Assembly (NCBI GenBank): GCA_949825045.1
Contig: OX463816.1
Location: 17,417,579-17,481,578 of the forward strand
Length of the DNA stretch: 64,000 bases
Reading direction: 5' to 3'
DNA from: Argyresthia goedartella
Taxonomy: Eukaryota; Arthropoda; Insecta; Lepidoptera; Argyresthiidae
Each line of letters opens with the position of its first letter. The stretch's first letter is position 1. Positions 55,441-64,000 of the stretch are shown piece after piece. A model generated the notes under the pieces. That model was not told the DNA's origin. It searched no databases and saw only the letters and a program-made list of their open reading frames with translations. Made by a program: the position numbers and the translations under genes.

Positions 55441-58370
55441 ATTTACCACGTAGAACATAACCTGTGTTAGAACACTGTGCTCATTGAAGCTGGCCCGCCA
55501 GTCATACCTGGTTGGCTGAAGAACCTGTCTACCAAGAAGAGCCTAGGGTGCACCCGGGCCTTGCAGAGAGACAGGAGGTTGACGGGACCGAAGCACAGAC
55601 CAGGTTAGATCTACCCCACATAACTTCAGCTCGGTGAATCGCCGACGTTCATCACTTCTTGGCACCTGATCGTCACGCTACCTCGTAGCTCATGGGCCCC
55701 TACGAGGTCATTAGGTGCTGAGAAGCCTGAACATTTTGGTAGCAGAGCGTGGTTTCGATCCACATTTATTAGACTATTCTTTGACGAGTCGCTTGGCCGT
55801 CATACTGCTTTAGAACGCTTCAGTCTCTACACCCACCCAGCCTGGCGCAGGGTGGACAGTTTTCACATACAATTGGAAAAAGAGTCGAACTGCAAAGGTA
55901 GCTCCAGATAAGGCCAAGCTTGAACCTGCCCAAGAGGGTCCTAGGGTCAATCGCAAACACATGAACAGGCTGCAGCGGGAAAAGAAGAAGGCGGCGTTCG
56001 CTGCTCGGAGAACAGCAGCCAAAGTACTCGAGGGACCTCGAAGGCGGCGTATCAATCATATGGTGATACTAACAAGAAGAATCGTCACAAGTACTGTTTG
56101 TCGTGTCTCCGAAGCTGCACTGCAGATCATGGAACGCTGGAGCATAAATAAACTATCACTCAACCCAAAAAAGACGGAAATGGTCACCAACAAGCGCAAT
56201 CGACCACTCAAGTTATTTGGTACAGAGCTACGATTTGCTGCTGAAGTAACATAATTAGGTGTTATTTTAGATAGTAAGTTAAATTGGAGCAATCATCGGA
56301 GCAAAAAGTTTGATAAAGCAACAGTCACATTATGGCAGCACCGAAGAATAGTAGGTAAGACCTGGGGGCTACCCCAAAAAAACATCCTTTGGCTATACTT
56401 AGCTGTCATCAAACCTATAATAAGCTGCAACGCGAAAGTCTGGTGGCCACAAACCAAACTATCCATTGGTCGAAGACAAAATACCACGACTCCAGAGGCT
56501 GGCTCACATGGTAGCAAGAGGATGCTTGAGGTTTTGACTTGGAAGTCGTACTGGATTGGCTGCCACTTCAACTTTTCATCCGGTAGCATGCGGATGGAAT
56601 TGCGAAGCGTGTTAAAAACTCAACCTCTGGAGATATGCTAGTGTACCCCACACCAAAATACTCGACGAGAACATAAGTGAGTAGCTGCTACTAGAAGCAG
56701 CAGCTGACAGGATACCCAAGCAATTTGTCTTCGACAAAGGGTTTAAAATACAACTGCATGAAGATCCTTGGGAGGGCTTCAATCAAAGAGAACTGAGGAT
56801 TTTCGCAAACGGTTCTAAAACAAATTCAGGTATAAGCACCAGGGCATTCTCAAAATATCTAAACCTATTGAGGAAATCAACATCATTAGGTATCCACAAC
56901 ACCGTCTTCCAAGACCAGTCTATGGCTATCGTAATGGCTACTACAGCTTTTGTAGAAATAGAGGTAAAGAATTTCCCTATCCGTATACTATCCGACATCA
57001 AGGTAGTTCTGTAAGCCCTACAAAGCAACACCATCATCTCCGGGCTTATAAACGAGTGTTGTTAACACTCGTTTCTAAGCCCGGAGAAAAAGCCTTGTCA
57101 GAAGTTTGTAACCACAGTATTGTTACCCTGAAGTGGATAAAGGGACACAGTGGTTTTCGACGCAGCTGACGCACTGATAAGGTTGGGTTTGGAACAGACG
57201 GTGGAGGGACCAGAACCCATAATACTACTGCCATTCAGCTGGTTGAGGAAAAACCTGCGACAGCAAACAAAGGTAACTCACCAACTTTCTCGGTCAACCT
57301 TGGATACCTGCAAACAAACCTGACAGGCCTTCCCGATGACCAGGCCTGGATTATTGCGTAAGCTCCTGAACCTAATGAGATTACAGCTCCGCTTGGTAAC
57401 CGGAGCAATGACTGGCCACGCTTTGGCAAATGAACAATAACACACCCTAGGTGTAACAGACAGCTCCTTGTGCAGAGCCTGCATGGAGGTGGAGAGAGGA
57501 ATGTTCCGGCGTAGCCTTCTACCGGGCAAGACACCTCGGGTCGCCAAGGTCACTCCAGGAAGTTTCTGCAACATCAAGACTCAATTACTCCTGCCAACCC
57601 AGCTTATGTAGGAAGCCTAGCATCCTACAAGAGCATGGTTGGCAGGCGTAGTTCCCCAATACCGCATCAGGCAAAATCAGCCCGCGTTAAACTACAACTT
57701 CGGGTTTGAGATATTGAACGGGCCTATCCTAGTCTTTTCCATTTTTGACGCCTTCAGGCGACTTCAGAACTTCCTGCCTTGTAACCTCAGATTTTATTAT
57801 GTTGGGAAGTCCTTGCCAATTTAAATATTTAATGGTAGTCAATAAGATGGTTTAATATACGTTAAACAATAAATATAAATAAGGGCCCCTTCTTTGGTGG
57901 CCGGGCTTAATTTATTATCTTCATAACTAAACTTAGCTTAGATACAGTTTCTCATAAGCTGTCTCAGCGTCACAGAAAAATGAGGGGGGGGCTGCGAGTC
58001 GTTGACCTCAAAAGCGAGGTCTAAAAAAGAGAAGGAGAAGAGAAGAGGCCGCTACCAGGACGCCACGCCTGTTGTTCTTCTTATCTTAATGCGGCTGGCC
58101 AGACCTCGTCCCAGTAGCGGCTTTCGTATGCCTCCTTGACAGTTCACAACAAAACGTAGCGAACGGTTTATGGGCTTATGTTCACAAGGCGAGTAATGCC
58201 TCGCAAGCCCCGCTGGCAACTCCTCGTGTACTGAAAATGGCGGATATATCCACGCCTCTTTTGCTTGGTCAGAAATGCAGGGCGTCGTGACAAAATTGGC
58301 CTGCCCCTCTGGCGGGGCTGACAGCCTTACACCCCGTCAACCGGAGATGAAAACTCATATTCTTAATCAT
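55441..58370 (+). pseudogene. RNase H-bearing LINE (I/R1/LOA type), decayed
   Basis: GC-rich against AT-rich flanks. The 5' part (to about 56085) includes a basic stretch (KHMNRLQREKKKAAFAARRT), possibly the end of ORF1. It then jumps into RT after the catalytic box: ERWSINKLSLNPKKTEMV, a stop, LGVILDSKLNWSNH, and LWLYLAVIKPIISCNAKVWW. The RNase H domain starts near 56805 (RIFANGSKTNSG, where relatives have YTDGSKT) and includes RILSDIKVVL (56985-57015) and WIKGHSGFDAADALI. The C-terminal zinc-knuckle region is near 57460 (SLCRACMEVERGMF). Stops and frameshifts abound. A 3'-UTR of about 500 bp follows. A small relative is at 6486-6700. Confidence 0.82.
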
Positions 58371-58984
58371 ACTTAAAAAGCTTTCACAAATAAATTGAGA
58401 AGACATATATCCTATGCGTATTCGGATGTAATCCAATCGTTGCGGATTCAAATCCCACACTAGAAAAATTTGTTTGTTTGCTCGCATGGATCCTGTTTCT
58501 CCAGATCCCGTTGTGATTTCCTGTTATCCATTATTAGCGGATGTCTACGACATAGAAGCAAAATTACATCTTTCTAGGTCCATCAGTTTTGTCTAGGTGT
58601 TGATTAGATCAGTCAGGATATTTGAACTCAGGACCTCTTTTGTAAAATGCATATATATATATATATATATTATTCACTACTATATAGCTATACACTTTGA
58701 CCCACCGTTCCGACTGCGTGATATTCGGTTTTCAACGTCATGCTTTGGAATGCGCCAGAAAAGGGAGTACTTACATATTTACTTACACAGTAAGTAGATT
58801 TAAGGCTCTCCATACATTATATTTTCCGTGCTAACCATATCACAATCAGTACTGAAATCATTTAGTCCCTCTTCTGGTAAATCCCAAAGTACGACGTAAA
58901 ACTGAATACCACGCGGGTGGTGCCGCGGGCAAAAGCTAATGTTTTATATAATCCTCGCGACCCTGGATCTTACGAGATCGCTTC
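58371..58984. other. Unassigned sequence with TA run and repeat-end motif
   Basis: A TA microsatellite lies at about 58651-58670. ACGCGGGTGGTGCCGCGGGC (about 58913-58932) followed by AAAAGCTAATG is the repeat-end phrase common in moths. GCGGATTCAAATCCC at about 58441 resembles a B box of a decayed SINE. Confidence 0.45.
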
Positions 58985-59400
58985 AAATTTGTGCCTTGGG
59001 TTAGGCCACGGAAATCACTACGGTCACTACGTATAACTACACAACACAACACTGCACGCTATGAATATGGGTTCAGACTTCGAGCGATCAGGCTCTGGAA
59101 CAAACTACCCAGAGTTATCAGAGACAGTCCGTCACTAAACATTTTTAAGAGTCGTTTTAAAGAACACTATCTGTCTCTTCCATATTAAGTTTATGTATTT
59201 GTACTTATGTATATGCTATTTATCTATACCTGTTACCTGTAGTATCTATGTTTATTTTGTTAAGTAGTTTACTATTTTAAAGAACTTATTTGGTGTTGTG
59301 GACATAGGTCTACCTGTTCTTTAATCATGCTTTTCTATCCCTTGTTTGCTGGTTTGCTGGAAGAAATCTTTTGTTAGAGATGAGCTCCTTTTTAGGGTCC
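58985..59400 (+). pseudogene. Jockey-like LINE C-terminus and 3' UTR, family B
   Basis: Frame 58991-59188: HNTARYEYGFRLRAIRLWNK, then LPRVIRDSPSLNIFKSRFKE, ending HYLSLPY. This is the same terminus as the minus-strand copy at 28752-28970 (INLCNSLPFVIRDSP, ending LKEHYLSLL). The 3'-UTR has TTTGCTGGAAGAAATC and ATGAGCTCCTTTTTAG; here the next repeat begins, so the UTR end is cut. Confidence 0.78.
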
Positions 59401-59815
59401 CTTAGATAAACAAGGAACTCTTATAGTTTCGTAAAGTCTGTTTATCTGTCCGTATGTCACAGCAACTTTATGCAGAAAATATTTAGACTGAAATATAATC
59501 AAAGGGGGCTCCCTATACATGGTACTGAAACGAAAAAATATTTTTTTCATTAAACCTTTGTGGGGTGTCTATCGATAGGTCTTTAAATATGACGCCCCTC
59601 CCCCTCCTCCTCCTCCTCCTCTTACTTTTAAAGTACGAAAGTGAAAAAATATATCTCAATACGCACTTTCAACGAAAAATCGTTTGAACATAATAAAATA
59701 AGCAGTTTTTAACATATAAAACATTTATTGAAATCCGCAAAGATAACTTTGTCAGTCATACAACAGAACCCTTCATGGGCGAGTCCAACTCGCACTTGGC
59801 CTCGTTTTTTTGCAC
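59395..59815 (-). mobile_element. Moth-type interspersed repeat, GCGAGTCC end form
   Basis: Plus-strand order: TTTAGGGTCCCTTAGATAAA, GTCTGTTTATCTGTCCGTATG in two parts, GGTGTCTATCGATAGGTCTT, then ACCCTTCATGGGCGAGTCCA and ACTCGCACTTGGCC. On the minus strand it begins GGCCAAGTGCGAGT, the start of the 26911-type repeats. It carries a CTC microsatellite (about 59596-59618). No coding capacity. Confidence 0.75.
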
Positions 59816-60801
59816 AATTATTTTCCATTGACCAGTCTGTAATATATTGTTTTTTTTTTTGCTATACAGACTAAAGTAACCCTGACGCGAATTCGTCCGA
59901 TTTTATAGTCCCTTTATACAGGCGCCTGCTTACTACAATACTGATTTTTGACTTTGTTCAGTAATGCTGTTGCATATCGCAAAGCAAGCACAACATATAA
60001 ATTTAGAAGTAATATTAAAGCTATATTCATATGTCTGAAAATAGGAATACTCGCAACATCAGAAATATTGATGGGAATTTTCCAGCCAATGAGAAAGTGA
60101 AATAACTCACCCTACACATCAGCTACCTCGCCTGAACCCTAATGGTTGTAATTTACCGTCAGGAACTCCTCTTTTTATTTGTAATCTAAATTCCCTTTAA
60201 TCGACTGGAAAGTTTCGTCAAAATCTATCTTTTTGTTGATCCGATGCAGATAACAGATGATTTAACATAAACGTCACACGATAGCTTGCAGATATATAAA
60301 TAATCAGGCAGATTCGGATTCGGTTATTTTACAATGTAGTAAATGACTTTTAAGGATAACTTTGAGGTCGGGTTGATTTAGATTTTACAGATTTTCGTTT
60401 CCCACTGCGGGAGGGATGCTGTATACAGATGCGATCTGAATTAAGGGTAGAAATACTGCCCCAAGGCGATTGAAACTTTAGAAAAGCTAAAGAATTAAGT
60501 TTAGCTTATGATGGAAAAAAGTGGTTCAATTAAATTAAATCAAATAATAATAAGTGTTTAAGTTAACAGATAATAGAAATAGAAGATCTGTATCTCAATA
60601 ACAGAAAAAATACTGGGTTTGCTATATTAACGTCAAGCTCTAAAATTACATTTTTTTAATATAGAAGACGGGCTTTTTCCTGATCTTACGAACACATTTT
60701 CATCCATTCAACACAACTTGGAGATGGAGATTTCATTTTTATTATTAGACATCTCTGAGAAGATATAATAAAGCAAATTATCAGAAGGAAGCACACTGTG
60801 A
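59816..60801. other. Unassigned AT-rich sequence
   Basis: No coding region, RNA gene or repeat family was recognised. Confidence 0.5.
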
Positions 60802-61038
60802 CCCAGTACATCTATTGTTTCCTCGAAGTCTGAAAAGCCTTTTGAAATGGTCGTTTATGGAATTGGTATTGTAAGTAATGGTTCGAGTATCATCATATAT
60901 CATGCTGTTCTGCCATGTAGAATATTATTTTGAAACTAATTGAATCGGTTATTTTTTTAGGAGCTTACCCTGAACCATCCTGAATCTGTACCACTCATCG
61001 GAGACCATCACATTAACTATGGCCGCAAAGACTAGTGA

Positions 61039-61488
61039 ACAGATGTTTATGAAATAATAATTTTTGATGTAAAACGCGGTCTACCACTTTTTCAAGTGCT
61101 CATTATTTTCTACGATTTACGATTTAAAACAATGCCCATCACCTATGGAGCAGGACAATGTTTCTTTTCATTGGTACTCTGCTACCCCATGATAATATTG
61201 TTGTTCTTACACGTTCAACCTTACAGGAAGGATAAAGGGGACTTCGCTTCGCTCACCCCCTTTACCCTTCAACTAAGCTACCTCAGTGTTTTCCTGATAG
61301 TAGTATCTATGTTATCACATTGCCCGAAACCAATATGGCAATATTCACGATGTCTGGGCAAAGTAATAAATAAGGAAGTTCAAGTTATAATTATTCACTT
61401 CTGGGCACTGTTCATAATGCCCGGATTTATCACTTGGTCCATGACATATATACTCATGGTATATCTAGCTGATATATCACGAGTATAA
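61039..61488 (+). CDS. Possible multi-pass membrane protein fragment
   Basis: A frame open from 61039 to a TAA at 61486-61488 (about 149 codons; first Met codon inside reads KTMPITYGAG). Three hydrophobic stretches fit membrane segments: CFFSLVLCYPMIILLFLHV, LSYLSVFLIVVSML and the run VQVIIIHFWALFIMPGFI followed by TWSMTYILMVYLAD. It resembles no transposon protein and I cannot name a family. Just upstream a GTAAGT (60871) and a TTTTTTTAG (to 60960) could be splice sites joining two short open pieces (60802-60870 and 60961-61032), but that frame ends in TAG at 61033-61035, so a link with this ORF is not shown. It may be an exon of a host gene, a pseudogene or chance. Confidence 0.3.
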   Translation, partial: TDVYEIIIFDVKRGLPLFQVLIIFYDLRFKTMPITYGAGQCFFSLVLCYPMIILLFLHVQPYRKDKGDFASLTPFTLQLSYLSVFLIVVSMLSHCPKPIWQYSRCLGKVINKEVQVIIIHFWALFIMPGFITWSMTYILMVYLADISRV

Positions 61489-62227
61489 ATACTTTTATCA
61501 CAAATCTAGCTAATTTCATAAGATTTCAGTCGGTATAGACATGAAAATGTTAATTTCCCTGATTAAACCACTAAAGAGTGTCAAATTTTCTCAGGGTCTT
61601 TATTGATCGAAATATATCGTAGTTAATCTCTTGCTTGATACTTCTTCATTAAATGGCTGCTTCAGATAATTATATATAAATTGTGACATTTGGCACCTCG
61701 CAAATAACTACTGCGCGGGTTTTGTATGAAAAGATGAGCCATAGATTGTCGCAGTTATATCAAAAGATCTTTCTTTAGATCCCTCTAGGTGAATAAAGAT
61801 ATGTGAAAGCAAGTTCGTCGCCCTGCAGTTAACCAGTTGAGTTACATGGCAATGAATAGAAGCTGCAGTTTGACTTAAAGATACCGGATTATTCCCACTG
61901 TAGTTCCATCACAGGCTGCCGATATGGCTAGAAATTTATTCGAGACGCACCTCAATACGATGTCCAGGACACAATAACAGGTCGTGGTTCAATAAATAAA
62001 CACACTATCAAAGAAATGAAAGACTCTTTCTCGAAAACTGGTTAAGGGGTTTACGGCCTGAGAAAAACTATGAAATATGGTTTATATCAACGAAAAAAAA
62101 AAGCATGTACCTACGATTTAATATATTATTACTACCTACTAATTTATAACCAAACTTGCAACCCTGCAATTGCAGTGCTTCCATCGGGGTGCTCGAAAAA
62201 GTTTTCAATCACTGACCAACTCCTATA
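61489..62227. other. Unassigned sequence
   Basis: No coding region, RNA gene or repeat family was recognised. Confidence 0.5.
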
Positions 62228-62915
62228 GTCAAAGTACTTTATTACTGTAGATATTTACATATACTTAGCAAACGTCATTTTTTGCCTCTTCTCTACATTG
62301 GACCACTGTGGGAGAAGAAGGGCGTAGAAACTCCCACAGATTTATTTTTAGATCTCTTTTAAAAATAGGTTGTGCTTAACTAATACAAATATGAAAAATT
62401 TAATTGTTATGATTAATAAGCAGGAATAAATAATTACAAAATTATTAACAGCAAGGTCTGTGTTGAGCCAGATTAACCCCATACAGTCCTGTCATTTAAG
62501 TAATCTTGAACATTGTAATATCCCTTTTAGGACAAAGTCGCTTTAACATGCTTTTTAAATTTCTCAAATGGCAATTTCAAAATCTCCAGAGGTATCTTAT
62601 TGTAGTAGAGAATGCACTGACCCTTGAAAGAATTGCTAACCTTCGCGAGTCTAAAACGGGGCGCACATAGTCTGTGATTATTTCTTAGGTTAACATTACA
62701 GCTGTCGCTAAGTTTGGAAAATGTTGTAAGGTTCTTGCGTACATACATTATATTTTCGAAAATAAATTGACTAGCTACTGTTAGTATATCAATTTCTTTA
62801 AAAAGCTCTCTTAAGGAGTCTGTTCGTTTTAAATTATAAATTGCTCGAATAGCTCTTTTCTGTAAAATAAAAATAGTTTGAATATCCGCTGCTTTCCCCC
62901 ACAACAAGATACCAT
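62228..62915 (-). pseudogene. Family A LINE, 5'-truncated (minus)
   Basis: On the minus strand, 62907-62527 is open and begins LWGKAADIQTIFILQKRAIR, close to identical with the C-terminal 126 residues of the 3865-4881 frame. It ends at CCTAAAAGGG where copy 1 reads on through KKGYYN. The 3'-UTR (CTTCTCTACATTGGACCACT) and GTCAAAGTACTTTATTACTG follow to 62228. It starts inside the connection domain at about 62915. Confidence 0.88.
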
Positions 62916-63229
62916 ACTATATAAACTAATGTCCTATTTATTTCAATATTTTTTTACTGGCAATACCAAAGCAATCGACTTGCACGCCATACCTAAGTGC
63001 AGACTTATCTGGCGAGCACCCTCATTTATTAATTGCTGTACGATTTTGTTTGTACGTACTGACAGTGACAGCCTGACAAACGCGTACATTCAAACAGGCT
63101 CAACCGATTTCCATAAGTACAACCATGACCTACATTGATACACAAAACAGACATCACATCGCCCTCGAGCATTTCCCCAGGGCGCTAATACATAATTAAG
63201 AGCAATTCATGAGGCTTAATCTTAATTAC
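62916..63229. other. Unassigned sequence
   Basis: Nothing recognised. A short frame (62878-63138) crosses the LINE edge and is judged incidental. Confidence 0.45.
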
Positions 63230-63490
63230 CGACAAAGCATCTCACATTTAAAAAGAAAGAGTATTTTTGAAATGTGGAGGGTCCTGTGTTTGACCTGTGT
63301 GTATCTAGCATAACATTCACATACAGGCAGACACATTGCTTTTGGCCACACACTAGGATACCCTTTGTGGTGGGAACCAGAAACAGCGACCTCACAAACA
63401 TGTAAACAACCAAGACCTCTCGAGCCGGGATTCGAACCCAAGACCTTAGCTCGGGAAGTACAGCCTTAACCTCTTGAATACCACCGGCGT
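63230..63490 (-). mobile_element. SINE-2 with tRNA-like head
   Basis: On the minus strand the head has a B box GGTTCGAATCC (plus 63429-63439) and a weak A-box position (TTCAAGAGGTTAAGG). The body contains GGTCGCTGTTTCTGGTTCCC and CTGCCTGTATGTGAATG, shared with the fragment at 25078-25165. It differs from the SINE at 10066 and 53117. Confidence 0.7.
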
Positions 63491-63787
63491 TAGATAACGC
63501 CACCTTTCCGTTAAGGTTTTAAATTTTATTACCATGGCATAAGGTTCTAAATCGCGACCCGTCCCAACTACCCTCGGTTTTTGAGAGGTTAAACGCAACA
63601 CCACAGAGGCGGGACCAATTAAATCTAATACAGCGGGTTCTGCTTGCATTTAATTTAACACGTAACTTTACATTTATTCTTATCTGCTTGTTTTGTGCTT
63701 TGTAATGTACCGCAGTCGGGTTTATATTTCATTTTGCTAAGATACAGAATTTCCTAAGTCTTGTTGGTATTTTTCTTCAAAAGGAAG
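63491..63787. other. Unassigned sequence, possible repeat
   Basis: CGCGACCCGTCCCAACTACC and TTTTTGAGAGGTTAAACGCA look like a phrase from a dispersed moth repeat, but no second copy exists in this window. Confidence 0.35.
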
Positions 63788-63854
63788 AATCCTTACTAAT
63801 GTTAGTAAGGATTATATTGCATATTTTTACGCATATGTATGCGTAAAAATATGC
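63788..63854. repeat. Two adjacent perfect hairpins (12-bp and 17-bp arms)
   Basis: First: AATCCTTACTAA (63788-63799) with exact inverse 63802-63813, loop of 2. Second: GCATATTTTTACGCATA (63819-63835) with exact inverse 63838-63854, loop TG. Only five bases separate them. The sequence after it to 64000 holds nothing recognised. Confidence 0.88.
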
Positions 63855-64000
63855 ACACATAATTTTGGACCGTCTAAGAAAGAGTGTGACACAAAAATAG
63901 CCACAAAATCTGTCTAAAACCGAAGCAGCCCGGTACGGCGGCGCCAATAATTGCAAGCAGTATTTTTTAACTGAACATTAAATAAAATAAACGACGAAAG

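Noticed and set aside
60802..61035. Two-exon gene with a 90-bp intron (60871-60960)
   Set aside because: Donor and acceptor words are good, but the joined frame has only about 48 codons, is bounded by stops and shows no homology that I can recognise.

Overview
The window looks like a TE-dense, nearly gene-free stretch of an insect genome, most probably a moth or butterfly (Lepidoptera). The reasons are overall AT-richness with no operon structure, Tc1/mariner elements of the maT (DD37D) and mariner (DD34D) types, a tRNA-derived SINE of the kind found in Lepidoptera, repeats that carry the GTGCGAGTC / ACGGAACCCT end motifs common in moth genomes, a short TTAGG (insect telomere-type) tract, and many non-LTR retrotransposon (LINE) copies from at least six lineages. 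The lineage call is inference; no orthologous host gene was recognised to anchor it.

Layout. 1-12.7 kb: LINE 3' ends and broken LINE ORFs (families called A, B, J and an RNase H type here), a TIR-bounded repeat and a SINE. 12.7-15.7 kb: a complete but non-autonomous LTR retrotransposon on the minus strand (two 252-bp LTRs, 5-bp target duplication) with a maT transposon nested inside. 16.3-19.6 kb: an intact 987-codon ORF for a reverse transcriptase with a restriction-like endonuclease, flanked by 15-bp direct repeats and by a poly(A) on the side opposite to that expected for the ORF. 20.8-23.4 kb: a decayed LINE with a (TTTGA)n tail. 25-32 kb: hAT-like repeats, short interspersed repeats and LINE remnants. 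32.6-34.3 kb: a decayed Tc1 element with IR/DR ends. 34.8-42.9 kb: an RTE-type LINE on the plus strand, split by an intact mariner and by a 4.7-kb minus-strand insertion made of two different LINEs joined head to tail. 43-48 kb: further LINE pieces. 48.4-49.75 kb: second maT copy. 49.8-51.4 kb: a fold-back element with arms of more than 400 bp. 52-59.4 kb: SINE, LINE ends and a GC-rich RNase H LINE. 59.4-64 kb: repeats, a possible membrane-protein ORF, another family A LINE and a second SINE.

Three ORFs look uninterrupted: the RT/restriction-like endonuclease (16387-19350, minus), the mariner transposase (36289-37341, plus) and a 676-codon LINE RT that is 5'-truncated (37606-39636, minus). 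Nearly everything else carries stops, frameshifts or deletions. The nesting gives relative ages: RTE LINE older than the mariner and the chimeric LINE inside it; LTR element older than the maT copy inside it. No host gene is called with confidence. Gene-poor nested-TE structure of this sort fits pericentromeric or W-chromosome-like sequence, but that is a hypothesis.
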